Positions 15,712 to 25,030 of a stretch of DNA of 64,000 nt are shown one piece after another. How positions within the stretch are numbered: the first letter of the stretch is position 1; each line of letters opens with the position of its first letter. Made by a program: the position numbers and the translations under genes. The notes beneath the pieces are model-generated. The model saw only the letters and a list, made by a program, of their open reading frames with translations. It did no database searches and was not told where the DNA came from. Source of the DNA: Pedobacter cryoconitis (GTDB taxonomy: Bacteria > Bacteroidota > Bacteroidia > Sphingobacteriales > Sphingobacteriaceae); NCBI RefSeq assembly GCF_014200595.1, contig NZ_JACHCG010000002.1, forward strand, positions 620,001 through 684,000, in the 5' to 3' direction.

Positions 15712-17568
15712 CTACCGGTAACCCATGGCCTGAAGATTAAACAATTCTGCATATCGTCCGTTTTTATCCAGTAACTCCTGGTGGCTTCCTATTTCTACCA
15801 GTTCTCCTTTTTCCAGCACAAGGATTCTATCAGCCATTCTTACCGTAGAAAAACGGTGAGAAATCAGAACCGCTGATTTTCCATGTGTTAACTCTGAAAA
15901 TCTTTGAAAAACCTCATATTCAGCTCTCGCATCAAGCGCAGCAGTTGGCTCATCGAGAATTAGCAATTGTGCATCTTTCATATAAGCTCTGGCCAAAGCT
16001 ACTTTTTGCCATTCTCCGCCAGAAAGCTCCACACCTTCAGAAAACCTTTTCCCTAATACCTGATCATAATGTCCCGGTAATTTTTCTGCAAGCTGATCGG
16101 CCAGACTCTGATGTGCAGCAGCTTTAATCAAAGTCTCATTATCTTTCTCTTTGATATTCCCAACCGCTATGTTTTGAGAAAAGCTCATTTGATAGCGGAT
16201 ATAATCCTGGAAGATAATTCCCAGGTTCATCCTTAAATCTGCAAGATCATACGCTTTCAGATCTATGCCATCTAATAAAATCCGGCCTTCCGTAGGGTCA
16301 TATAACCGTGCAAGTAACTTCACCAGCGTAGTTTTTCCAGCACCATTTTCACCAACCAATGCTAGTTTTTCACCTGGAAACAGCGTGAAGTTCAAATGCC
16401 TGTTTGCCCAGCGCTCAGAATTCAGGTAGCGGAAGCCAACGTCCTCAAAAGTAAAGCCTGTTTGAATAGTCTTTGGGAAGGGGATAGGTTTTGCCGCAGT
16501 GGTGATTTTTGGCATAATCTCAAAGAACTCGAAGAAATCACGTAAATAAATAGCTCCCTGAGATACCGCAGTAAAACGCGTCAGGATTCCTTCCAGTAAA
16601 GTTCTGAGCTGCCGGAAAGAACCCGCTAAAAAGGTAAGTTCCCCAATGGTCACTTTTCCGGAAACCGCGTCCAGGATAATCACTATATAAGCTCCGTAAT
16701 ACCCTGCCGTACCTAATAAGGCAAAAAACACACCCCATGCCGAACGTTGTACAGCCAATCTTTTATTCGCCTTGTAAAACCTGTCTGATAAAAGTGAAAA
16801 CCGGTCAATTACAAAACCAGAAAGATTAAATATCTTGATCTCCTTGGCTGTTTCATCACTCGCACCCAGAAAACGAAGATAATCCAACTCTCTTCTTTCA
16901 GGAGTTTGTCCCCTGGTTAACGCATAACTCTGATCATTAAAATAAGATTCTCCTAAAAAAGAAGGCAGGATAGCGACGAATAACAATAAAATCAACCACG
17001 GATTAAATGCAATCAAACCTGCTGCAAGAAAGCCCATCGTAATCAGATCCTGTAACTGGCTCATCACCTGCGAAAGTAAAATCGTGCGCCCTACAGTTTG
17101 CTGTCTTGCGCGTTCCAGTTTATCATAGAAAACAGAATCCTCAAATTGATCCAGATCCAGCGTGGCAGCATGTTCCATGATCTGTATAGAAGTATGCTTG
17201 GAAAAAAGATCTCCCAATAAACTATCCAGCAGTGAGATCGCCCTGCTTAACAAATCTGAACAGATTGCCAGTACAAATTCCAGCGCAATCAACTCCCACA
17301 AATAAGTCAGATCATGCTGCTGTGGTGTTTTACTGTACAAGATCACCTGATCAATAATCAGCTTACCCACATATAACATCGCCAGCGGAGTAGCAGAACG
17401 CGCTATCCGCAAAAACAAGTTTGAAATGGTCATTCTGGGGCTTGTCTGCCAGACCATTTTAAAGAATTCCGGTAAATTACCTAAAGCTGCAAATCTTTCT
17501 TTGAGCGTTAAACTTTCTTTTTTAGAATTCTGAAGAGAAGATTTATTGAACAACCTGTTTGTCGCCAT
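15712..17568 (-). CDS. ABC transporter, fused permease and ATPase
   Basis: A 618-residue half-transporter. Residues ~40-350 form the six-span exporter domain, then the ATPase with Walker A GENGAGKTTL, Q-loop IIFQDYIRYQMSF, signature LSGGEWQKVALARAY and Walker B LLILDEPTAALDAR. It should act as a homodimer exporting a lipid, drug or peptide. The start is the ATG at 17568; the frame is open up to 17613 but that would overlap the upstream gene more deeply. As set, it overlaps the metallophosphoesterase by 26 bases, so the two are translationally coupled. Confidence 0.9.
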   Translation of the reverse strand: MATNRLFNKSSLQNSKKESLTLKERFAALGNLPEFFKMVWQTSPRMTISNLFLRIARSATPLAMLYVGKLIIDQVILYSKTPQQHDLTYLWELIALEFVLAICSDLLSRAISLLDSLLGDLFSKHTSIQIMEHAATLDLDQFEDSVFYDKLERARQQTVGRTILLSQVMSQLQDLITMGFLAAGLIAFNPWLILLLFVAILPSFLGESYFNDQSYALTRGQTPERRELDYLRFLGASDETAKEIKIFNLSGFVIDRFSLLSDRFYKANKRLAVQRSAWGVFFALLGTAGYYGAYIVIILDAVSGKVTIGELTFLAGSFRQLRTLLEGILTRFTAVSQGAIYLRDFFEFFEIMPKITTAAKPIPFPKTIQTGFTFEDVGFRYLNSERWANRHLNFTLFPGEKLALVGENGAGKTTLVKLLARLYDPTEGRILLDGIDLKAYDLADLRMNLGIIFQDYIRYQMSFSQNIAVGNIKEKDNETLIKAAAHQSLADQLAEKLPGHYDQVLGKRFSEGVELSGGEWQKVALARAYMKDAQLLILDEPTAALDARAEYEVFQRFSELTHGKSAVLISHRFSTVRMADRILVLEKGELVEIGSHQELLDKNGRYAELFNLQAMGYR

Positions 17569-18679
17569 GCTTACAAAAATACGTAAACTCTTCGAACAGA
17601 CTGGCATCTTCACCGGGTTTCAATCCCTCATGCGGAATGGCGTAGTATTTTCCATTGATTTGGTGTCCCACCTCAGTTTTCTCAATCTCCAGATTTAGGA
17701 AACCATGCTGCATCGTACATGCATTTTCCAACGTAACATGATCAAAAAGATCACTTTTATCCGTATACAAGAGGTCATCACTCTCCACTAACCAATGTAA
17801 CTCGTCAAAACCACCCGCACCACAAACGATAAATGGAACAACATCTCCATTCGCATAAGTTTTGTTAAAACGCTGGTAATTATGTACATGTCCGCTTAAT
17901 ACAAGGTCCGGAGTTACGCCCGCAGCTTCAAAACAATCTTCCATGATATTAATCATTGGTAAACTCGAGCTATGGTTAAAATCGGCTGAATAAGGGGCAT
18001 GGTGAACACAAACTACAATTGCTTTCTCTGCACGTTCAGCAGCAGCGTGTTTCAGCTCTTCAATAAACCATTGTTTTTGTTCTTCAGTAATCACCCCGAA
18101 TTTAGGAACGTTGCTGTGCAGTCCTATAATATTTGCTAATGGCGTTTGTAAAGTCCAGTACACATGAGGCTGTATTCCGCTCATACGATTTAGTTTTGTA
18201 CCGAAAGGAACAGGTCTTGGTGCCTTTCCGCAAAACACGCTGGTAAACGGAGTAAGACTTGAATAAGGTGGTTTTGCATTCGGGTTCACATCGCTGTCAT
18301 GGTTACCCGCAATTGCATAAATTGGAGCAGGATAATCTTTATAGGGGGTGAAAAACTGGCGCTCATACTGTTCAGCTTCTCCGAAATGATAAACAATATC
18401 ACCTACGTGGTAAAGAAACTGAGGCTGATCTGCCGGATTTTTGGCCTGATGATGCTGCTTGCCCATTTCTTCTGCAATGAGCTTTTGAAAAGAAGGAGAT
18501 TTTAATCCTCCTGTATCACCCGCAACCTGGAAGACCATTTTATGCGGATCAGGTAGTATTAATGCTGGATTCAACCGGTAAGGATATTCTCCGAACGGAG
18601 CAGGCAGCGGCTGAAATTTATAGGTGTCGTCTGGTTGGTTTAATTTGAATAAAGGTGTTTTTCTATTTTCTGATGACAT
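17543..18679 (-). CDS. Calcineurin-like metallophosphoesterase
   Basis: A 378-residue protein with the metallophosphoesterase motifs in order: QVAGDTGG, YHVGDIVYHFGE, IYAIAGNHDSD, VVCVHHAPYS and LVLSGHVHNYQRF. These supply the two-metal site. There is no signal peptide, so it acts in the cytoplasm. Relatives cleave phosphomonoesters or nucleotides; the substrate here is unknown. It starts 6 bases after the DUF47 gene and overlaps the ABC exporter gene, giving a three-gene operon. Confidence 0.9.
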   Translation of the reverse strand: MSSENRKTPLFKLNQPDDTYKFQPLPAPFGEYPYRLNPALILPDPHKMVFQVAGDTGGLKSPSFQKLIAEEMGKQHHQAKNPADQPQFLYHVGDIVYHFGEAEQYERQFFTPYKDYPAPIYAIAGNHDSDVNPNAKPPYSSLTPFTSVFCGKAPRPVPFGTKLNRMSGIQPHVYWTLQTPLANIIGLHSNVPKFGVITEEQKQWFIEELKHAAAERAEKAIVVCVHHAPYSADFNHSSSLPMINIMEDCFEAAGVTPDLVLSGHVHNYQRFNKTYANGDVVPFIVCGAGGFDELHWLVESDDLLYTDKSDLFDHVTLENACTMQHGFLNLEIEKTEVGHQINGKYYAIPHEGLKPGEDASLFEEFTYFCKHGDKQVVQ

Positions 18680-18685
18680 GCTTAT

Positions 18686-19327
18686 CTATGCGTTTTTAAT
18701 CAGGATAGCCTCGAGCACATTCGCTGCATCATCGCATTTATCGGTAGCCATCTCCAGGGTCTGGAGAATCTCTTTTTGCTTGATGAGCTCGATCGCATCT
18801 GTTTCTGAGATAAACAAACGGGCGATGGCAGTGTTGCAAAGAAAATCTGCCTGGCTCTCTCCCTTATTAATTCTAGAACAAACATCAGCAATAATATTGG
18901 TATTCTTGAAATTACGGAGTTCCATTATCGCTAATTCCAGATCTTTGGACATTTCTGTGATTAACTTGGCCAGATGTATAATTTCCTGGCTAAAAACATT
19001 GACTTTATACAGCTCGATATTTAAAGAAGTGGCATAGATATAATCCGCTACATCATCCAGCGCACTTACTAAAGCGTGGATATCTTCTCTGTCAAAAGGA
19101 GTGATGAAATTTTTGCTCAGTTCAAGGAAAATTGAATGCGTAATATCGTCTCCGGCCTGTTCCAGCTTTTCGGTTTCTCTGAATTGCGCAATACGCTGCT
19201 CCTGATCTTCAGTAGTTACCGTAAGCAAAAGGCTTTGTGAGATCTTAACCAGATTTTTAGCATCCTGCTCAAACAGCGGCTGGAATTTTTTGTCTTTCGG
19301 ACTAAAGAAGTTGAATACAGAATTCAT
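18686..19327 (-). CDS. DUF47 (PhoU-like) family protein
   Basis: A 213-residue all-helical protein of the DUF47 family, distantly like PhoU. Stretches such as EKLEQAGDDITHSIFLELS and LDDVADYIYATS carry the acidic metal-binding pattern of the family. DUF47 genes are usually beside a Pit-type phosphate transporter and thought to control it; here no Pit gene is adjacent, and the partners are a metallophosphoesterase and an ABC exporter. It is the first gene of that operon. Confidence 0.88.
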   Translation of the reverse strand: MNSVFNFFSPKDKKFQPLFEQDAKNLVKISQSLLLTVTTEDQEQRIAQFRETEKLEQAGDDITHSIFLELSKNFITPFDREDIHALVSALDDVADYIYATSLNIELYKVNVFSQEIIHLAKLITEMSKDLELAIMELRNFKNTNIIADVCSRINKGESQADFLCNTAIARLFISETDAIELIKQKEILQTLEMATDKCDDAANVLEAILIKNA

Positions 19328-19396
19328 CGGAATGGGGTTTCTGTAAAAATAAACAGGTAATGTTAAGTCTTCATCAACTCTGTATGAGATTAGCTA

Positions 19397-19612
19397 TCAG
19401 GCAATAAGTTTCTGCAATGCTGCTTCGGGGATCAGCGTCGGATCTTTAAATTGTTTATTCAATAAACCTCTGCGGATGCGGATTGTCCGCGTTGTGGTGA
19501 CGATAACCGCACCAGATTTAGTATAACTATGGGACACATAAGATCCGATTGAAGGATCAAAAAGCTGAATTCTAAAGAGTAGTTCGTGGAAAATGAAAAT
19601 TGGTAGCGGCAC
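19397..19612 (-). CDS. Possible small hypothetical protein
   Basis: A 71-residue frame from a GTG codon, with no recognised domain. The C-terminal half (TTTRTIRIRRGLLNKQFKDP) has a protein-like composition, but there is no ATG start, no clear promoter and no supporting neighbour. It may be a chance frame. Confidence 0.25.
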   Translation of the reverse strand: MPLPIFIFHELLFRIQLFDPSIGSYVSHSYTKSGAVIVTTTRTIRIRRGLLNKQFKDPTLIPEAALQKLIA

Positions 19613-19806
19613 GCTGTAAAGGTAAGTTAACAGTTTGGTAATCTTTAATTATCATTCTGTTAATGATGATTTTAAGTTAACATAGATTTAATATTGGAGA
19701 CTCGGGAGGCCTTTACTATAACTGAAGAAATTTGTAAGATGTTTAAACAGATTGGATTAAATATTAATTTTTTAAATTATAGTACTCTTCAATGTATAAC
19801 AATCCC

Positions 19807-19814
19807 TACATTTG
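19807..19814 (+). promoter_or_regulatory. -7 promoter box of kup
   Basis: TACATTTG fits TAnnTTTG and lies 19 bases before ATG 19834. It lies inside the longer frame that could start at 19792, so it argues for the later start. A clear -33 TTG is not obvious. Confidence 0.5.
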
Positions 19815-19833
19815 CGCCACTCAAATAAAAAAA

Positions 19834-21771
19834 ATGGCAAATCATAAAGACGTCAATAAGCTAACCGCGGCAGGTTTACTAATTAGCTTAGGGATTATTT
19901 ACGGAGATATAGGTACTTCTCCACTGTATGTTTTCAAGGCAATTATTGGCGACAGGTTAATTACTTCAGACCTGATACTCGGAGGCTTATCCTGTATCTT
20001 CTGGACATTAACGCTTCAAACAACTATAAAGTACGTGATCATAACGCTTCAGGCGGACAATAAAGGGGAGGGTGGTATTTTCTCTTTATATTCTTTGGTT
20101 AAACGTAAAGCAAAATGGCTCATTATTCCAGCGATGATTGGTGGTGCAGCCTTGCTTGCGGATGGAATTATGACACCAGCAGTAACCGTTTCTTCGGCAA
20201 TTGAAGGATTAGGTATTATTTATAAAGATCTGCCAACCGTGCCGATTGTTATGCTGATTATTACTTTCCTTTTCGGTATCCAGCAATTCGGAACTTCATT
20301 TATTGGTAAAGCGTTTGGCCCGATTATGTGGCTTTGGTTTACGATGATTGCTGTTCTGGGCGCAACTTATGTAATGCAGTTTCCGGAAATCCTTAAAGCG
20401 ATCAACCCTTATTACGCATATCATATCCTGACTACCAATCCCGAAGCATTCCTGATTATTGGTGCAGTATTCTTATGTACAACTGGAGCAGAGGCACTTT
20501 ACTCTGATCTTGGTCACTGCGGACGCTCCAATATCCGTGTCAGCTGGGTATATGTTAAAATCTGTTTGATTTTAAGTTATATGGGACAAGGAGTATGGTT
20601 ATGGCAATTACAAGGTAAACACCTGGGAGAGATTAACCCATTTTTCCATATCATGCCAGACTGGTTCCTGATTTACGGAATCCTGATTGCAACTGTAGCA
20701 GCAGCTGTAGCCAGTCAGGCTTTAATTTCAGGATCATTTACCCTGATTTCAGAAGCGGTGAGGTTAAATCTATGGCCAAAAGTTAAAATCAATTATCCAA
20801 GTAATTCAAAAGGACAGTTATACGTGCCTTCTATGAACTGGGTATTATTTATAGGTTGTATCCTTGTCGTCTTGATTTTCCAGAAATCAGAGCATATGGA
20901 AGCAGCATACGGTTTATCAATTACCGTAGCCATGCTGATGACAACCATCCTGGTCTCTATCTTTTTAATGCGTAAAAAGGTACCGATGTATCTGATTGTG
21001 ATCTTCCTGACTATTTACGGGGTGATTGAATTAACTTTCCTTGCAGGTAATGCGGTGAAGATATTACACGGAGGATGGTTTACATTAATTTTAGGTATGT
21101 CTCTTTTCTCTATCATGTGGGCCTGGTCTAACGGTCGCCGGATCAGAAACAGGTACATGCGTTTTGTGGACATTGAGAAGTATTTCCCAATTATCAGCAA
21201 GATCAGTGAAGATGAAACTATTCCTAAATATGCCTCACAATTAGTTTATCTGACCAGTGCCAATTTCAATTTCGAAATTGAATCCTCGATCATGTATTCT
21301 ATCATTCAGAAACATCCTAAAAGAGCTGATGTATACTGGTTGTTACACGTTGATGTAACCGATGAGCCTTTTACAATGGAATATAAAGTGGAGCAGTTAG
21401 TCGATAAAAAACTGATCAGAATTGATTTCCGTCTTGGATTCAGGGTAGAGCAGCGCGTCAATGTACTGTTCAGAAAAGTAGTAGAAGAGATGGTTAAAAA
21501 CGGGGAAATTGATATCACCAGTAAATATGCTTCTCTGAAAGAACATAATATTGCAGGAGATTTCAGGTTCGTTGTGATTGAGAAAGTACTTTCAAACTCT
21601 AACAGTTTACGCTTTATCGAACGCTTTACGATGGCTTACTATACCATCCTTAAAACATTTAGTGTACCAGAAGAAAGAGGATTTGGTCTTGACTTAAGCT
21701 TTGTAGCAGTAGAAAAGGTCCCTTTGATTGTTGATATACCTACTGATTTTTACTTAAAAAGGCTGGATTAA
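19834..21771 (+). CDS. kup: KUP-family potassium transporter
   Basis: A 645-residue inner-membrane K+ uptake protein. The family signature GIIYGDIGTSPLYVFK is at the start, and DNKGEGGIFSLYSL follows near residue 75. About twelve membrane spans fill residues ~10-430; the C-terminal ~200 residues are cytoplasmic. KUP proteins take up K+, probably with H+. The start is ATG 19834, because the promoter -7 box lies between it and the upstream in-frame ATG. It ends 4 bases into the convergent AraC gene's end. With the two antiporters at 10.7-14.0 kb it makes this area rich in monovalent-cation transport. Confidence 0.95.
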   Translation: MANHKDVNKLTAAGLLISLGIIYGDIGTSPLYVFKAIIGDRLITSDLILGGLSCIFWTLTLQTTIKYVIITLQADNKGEGGIFSLYSLVKRKAKWLIIPAMIGGAALLADGIMTPAVTVSSAIEGLGIIYKDLPTVPIVMLIITFLFGIQQFGTSFIGKAFGPIMWLWFTMIAVLGATYVMQFPEILKAINPYYAYHILTTNPEAFLIIGAVFLCTTGAEALYSDLGHCGRSNIRVSWVYVKICLILSYMGQGVWLWQLQGKHLGEINPFFHIMPDWFLIYGILIATVAAAVASQALISGSFTLISEAVRLNLWPKVKINYPSNSKGQLYVPSMNWVLFIGCILVVLIFQKSEHMEAAYGLSITVAMLMTTILVSIFLMRKKVPMYLIVIFLTIYGVIELTFLAGNAVKILHGGWFTLILGMSLFSIMWAWSNGRRIRNRYMRFVDIEKYFPIISKISEDETIPKYASQLVYLTSANFNFEIESSIMYSIIQKHPKRADVYWLLHVDVTDEPFTMEYKVEQLVDKKLIRIDFRLGFRVEQRVNVLFRKVVEEMVKNGEIDITSKYASLKEHNIAGDFRFVVIEKVLSNSNSLRFIERFTMAYYTILKTFSVPEERGFGLDLSFVAVEKVPLIVDIPTDFYLKRLD

Positions 21772-22562
21772 TCCTTCTTGCCAAAATCTGACGGCCTGAT
21801 GTTCGTGAGCTGAAAAAATGCTTTACTGAAGGCCGCCAGACTATTATATCCTGTTAAATACGCGATTTCTGTCGTCGTTTTATCGCCCAGCATAATGAAT
21901 TCTATAGCTTTTACAGTTCTGAGTAACTTCAGATACTGCAAAAAAGAGATGCTCATTGTAGATTGAAATAAACGTGATAAGGTGCGTTCCCCCATCCCAA
22001 AGCGACTGGCCAGGTTTTCTAAAGTCAGCGGTTGTGCAAAATTCTGAGAGAGATACAGTACGATAGGTCTTAACCTTGTATTGGATGTTGTAGGCAAAGC
22101 AATCGGAAATGATTTAGTACTTAACTGTGGTAAAATATCTTTGATCGCCACTAAAAAATTAAAACCGGGATCTTTCTTCTCAATTGTCCCGGTCCAGTTC
22201 TCTGCAAAAACGAGCATCTCAAATAATAAACTGTTTACCGGATAAATTCCCAGTTTCTGATAAAAAGGGTCCAAATGATCATCTTCTGTATAAAAGTATA
22301 AGTTATGGGTAACCGTAGCTGCATTTCTTACATTCAGATAATGTTCCATACCACCCGGAATCCATACATAATGTCTGGCAGGAATAATATAAGTTTTGTT
22401 CTGGATATGAATATATGCGATCCCGCCTTCTACATAAGTGAGCTGGCCTTTGGTATGAGAATGTCTGGGAAGGCTTCTTTCCAGCTTCTCATGGACGATA
22501 AATATGCTTTTTGGCTTGAAATCTATGTTTTTAAGGTAGGCTGCTGTATCTAAAAGTTGCAT
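21768..22562 (-). CDS. AraC family transcriptional regulator of the efflux operon
   Basis: A 264-residue regulator with an N-terminal cupin (RHSHTKGQLTYVEGG, HYVWIPGGMEHYL) and a C-terminal AraC domain (FGMGERTLSRLFQSTM, IAYLTGYNSLAAFSKAFFQ). The frame is open to 22646, but ATG 22562 fits better: a promoter-like TTG and AATATTTG (22576-22583, minus) lie between, and the longer start would overlap the start of the divergent tolC-like gene. Position and divergence suggest it controls the TolC/HlyD/MFS operon. Confidence 0.88.
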   Translation of the reverse strand: MQLLDTAAYLKNIDFKPKSIFIVHEKLERSLPRHSHTKGQLTYVEGGIAYIHIQNKTYIIPARHYVWIPGGMEHYLNVRNAATVTHNLYFYTEDDHLDPFYQKLGIYPVNSLLFEMLVFAENWTGTIEKKDPGFNFLVAIKDILPQLSTKSFPIALPTTSNTRLRPIVLYLSQNFAQPLTLENLASRFGMGERTLSRLFQSTMSISFLQYLKLLRTVKAIEFIMLGDKTTTEIAYLTGYNSLAAFSKAFFQLTNIRPSDFGKKD

Positions 22563-22620
22563 TGGCTGGAATGGACAAATATTTGGTAATATAGGTAAAA
22601 TTACAAGTGTTTCATAGGTG

Positions 22621-22628
22621 TAATTTTG
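22621..22628 (+). promoter_or_regulatory. -7 promoter box of the efflux operon
   Basis: TAATTTTG fits TAnnTTTG and lies 16 bases before ATG 22645. It faces the promoter of the divergent AraC gene about 40 bases away, so the regulator could act on both. Confidence 0.5.
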
Positions 22629-22644
22629 TATCATTCTTAAAGAC

Positions 22645-23970
22645 ATGTACTACATTAATAAAAAACTCGTTCTGTTGCTCTTCTCTATTTTCCTGTTCAA
22701 CAGGTTGAAAGCACAAGAGACAACCCCAATTTCAATGTCACTAAACCAAATCTGGGAAAAAGTGACTGCTAATAATAAAAGCATACAAATGCAGGATCTT
22801 CGGGTCAAAGGAACTGTAGAAGGGATTAAAGATGCTAAGGCAGAGCGTCTTCCTGAAATTTCTGCCGAAGGTGAATATGCAAGAGTCAGCAATGTGCCTA
22901 TTTACGAAAATGGATTATTCCATACGCCAAGTCAATTTGAAGTGGTGCATACCTCTTATAAATTTGGAGGTAGTGCTTATTTGAATTTGTACAACGGAAG
23001 CAAGACTAATATTAAGATTGCGGAAGAAAAGAAAGAAAATGAGATCGCTATTGAACAGCGTAATCTGACTACTTCAGAAATGAAATTAAGGGCGACTGCT
23101 TATTTCCTTGACCTGCAAAGAAGTAATATTTTTAAAGCCTTGTTATTAAAAGATATCAGTGACCAGGAAAAACAACTGGAAGAAATCAAACAATTGCTTA
23201 AAAATGGGGTCGTACTAAAAAGTGATGTGCTTCGGGTAACCTTAAAATTATCCAGGCAAAAAATGGCATTGGTTCAGCTAAACAATGACCTGGCCATAGC
23301 CAACCAGAAATTGAATATACTGACCGGATTACCTGATGAAACTGTGATTCAGCCGGCAGAAGATTTAAAAGCTGATTTGCCGGTGCTAAAGCCTTACAAT
23401 ACCTATTTGTCGGATGCAATGGCACATTCCTTTGCTTATAAAATATCTGAAAAAGAAACAGAGTTGCGCAAATTGGAAGTGAAGAACGTAAAAGCAAATG
23501 TGTCTTTTAAACTGGGTTTATTTGCCAATTACGCTTATTCCTATCCTCAGATTCTGCTTTATCCTTATTCGATAGCCGTTTACGGCTTAGGGATGACCGG
23601 GATTAAAGCAAGTTTCCCGATTTCTTCCTTTTATCACAATACACATAAAGCAAGAGCAGCCGAATTGAAATATCAGCAGCAAGAAGTAGAACATTCGGAT
23701 ACAGAAGATAAAATCAGGCAGGAAGTAAATGAAGCGTATTTGAGATATAAGGAATCACTGACCAGGATTGATGTTGCCAAAGAAAATATCAGCCAGGCCA
23801 CAGAGAATCTAAGAATTGTGAACAACACCTATTTCAACCAGCTGGCCTTAGTGACAGATTTGCTCGATGCAGATACACAATTACTTCAAACACGTTTCGA
23901 TTACGCTGCGGCCAGAATCGCAGCACAATTACAATTTTATCAATTACAAAAGGCAATAGGTAACCTCTAA
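22645..23970 (+). CDS. TolC family outer-membrane efflux protein
   Basis: A 441-residue outer-membrane channel subunit. Residues 1-23 are a signal peptide (ending LKAQ). The rest is helical with the two TolC repeats; QVNEAYLRYKESLTRIDVAKENISQATENL and the following NTYFNQLALVTDLLDAD are typical, shown here in part. It forms the trimeric tunnel that links to the HlyD-type adaptor one base downstream and the MFS pump, a three-gene EmrAB-TolC-like exporter. Confidence 0.92.
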   Translation: MYYINKKLVLLLFSIFLFNRLKAQETTPISMSLNQIWEKVTANNKSIQMQDLRVKGTVEGIKDAKAERLPEISAEGEYARVSNVPIYENGLFHTPSQFEVVHTSYKFGGSAYLNLYNGSKTNIKIAEEKKENEIAIEQRNLTTSEMKLRATAYFLDLQRSNIFKALLLKDISDQEKQLEEIKQLLKNGVVLKSDVLRVTLKLSRQKMALVQLNNDLAIANQKLNILTGLPDETVIQPAEDLKADLPVLKPYNTYLSDAMAHSFAYKISEKETELRKLEVKNVKANVSFKLGLFANYAYSYPQILLYPYSIAVYGLGMTGIKASFPISSFYHNTHKARAAELKYQQQEVEHSDTEDKIRQEVNEAYLRYKESLTRIDVAKENISQATENLRIVNNTYFNQLALVTDLLDADTQLLQTRFDYAAARIAAQLQFYQLQKAIGNL

Positions 23971-23971
23971 C

Positions 23972-25030
23972 ATGAAAACAAAGAATAACTATACGAATAC
24001 GGATCAGCTGATTACAAAAATAACAGCCTGGATAGCTGGAATTATTGCTGTGGGGCTTGCCATCTGGGGGATTATGTCCCTGGTTGAGCTTTACAACTAT
24101 GAGGATACCAACGATGCACAGGTCGAAGAATATATCAATCCGATCACTTCACGCGTGGGCGGTTTTATCAGGGAGATTAAATATGAAGAAAACCAGGAAG
24201 TAAAAAAGGGAGATACCTTACTGATCATTGATAACAGTGAATATCAATTACAGCAAGAAGAAGCCGAAGCCGCATTGTCTAATGCACAGGCTCAGATTTC
24301 TGTATTGGAAAGCAATGTTTTAACCACTTCTAAAGTTTCTCAGGCCAGTCAGTCACAAATAGCTTCTGCAAAAGCAAAATTGGTGAAACAGCAACAAGAT
24401 TATGACAGGTACTCCAAATTATTTAAAGTAGAATCTGCCACACAACAACAATTAGAGAATAGTAAAGCTGCCCTGGATGTGGCGACTTCAGAATATCAGG
24501 CCGCTCAGGAAAACTATCAGGCATCTTTATCAAAAGTAAATGATATCAGGTCACAAAAAGGAGTCTATGAGGCGGAAATCAAACGTCGTAAAGCTTTATT
24601 AAGCAGAGGTAAACTTGATGTAAGTTATACAATTATACGTGCACCTTACAATGGTAAAATGGGCAGAAGAACAATTCAGGAAGGACAACAGATCCAGACT
24701 GGACAAACGTTGGCCTATATTGTAGATCAGGATGCAGGTAAATGGGTGATTGCTAATTTTAAAGAAACACAGATTGCTAAGATGAGGGTCAATGGAGCAG
24801 CAGAAATTACTGCCGATGCTTTTCCTGGCAAAACATTTAAAGGTGCTATCGTTTCTCTTTCTCCGGCAACAGGAGCCAGGTTTTCTTTGCTTCCTCCTGA
24901 TAATTCCACAGGTAACTTTGTGAAAATCGTTCAGCGTATACCGGTTAAAATTAAACTGACAGAAAGCAGGGAAGTGGTGGATCAGCTGCGCGCAGGGATG
25001 AATGTTAATGTGAAAATAAGTAAAGACTAA
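23972..25030 (+). CDS. HlyD/EmrA-type membrane fusion protein
   Basis: A 352-residue adaptor: one membrane span at residues ~17-38, then the lipoyl-like strand (EYINPITSRVGGFIREI), a long coiled-coil hairpin rich in Gln and Ala (residues ~85-205), the second lipoyl half (IIRAPYNGKMGRRTIQEGQ) and a beta barrel. It bridges the inner-membrane MFS pump and the TolC-like channel across the periplasm. Its stop overlaps the start of the MFS gene by one base (TAATG). Confidence 0.93.
   Translation: MKTKNNYTNTDQLITKITAWIAGIIAVGLAIWGIMSLVELYNYEDTNDAQVEEYINPITSRVGGFIREIKYEENQEVKKGDTLLIIDNSEYQLQQEEAEAALSNAQAQISVLESNVLTTSKVSQASQSQIASAKAKLVKQQQDYDRYSKLFKVESATQQQLENSKAALDVATSEYQAAQENYQASLSKVNDIRSQKGVYEAEIKRRKALLSRGKLDVSYTIIRAPYNGKMGRRTIQEGQQIQTGQTLAYIVDQDAGKWVIANFKETQIAKMRVNGAAEITADAFPGKTFKGAIVSLSPATGARFSLLPPDNSTGNFVKIVQRIPVKIKLTESREVVDQLRAGMNVNVKISKD

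Larger units (their letters stand above)
19328..19833. other. Intergenic region between DUF47 and kup
   Basis: Contains a doubtful small minus-strand frame (19397-19612) and the kup promoter (-7 box 19807-19814). No other gene is seen. Confidence 0.5.
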
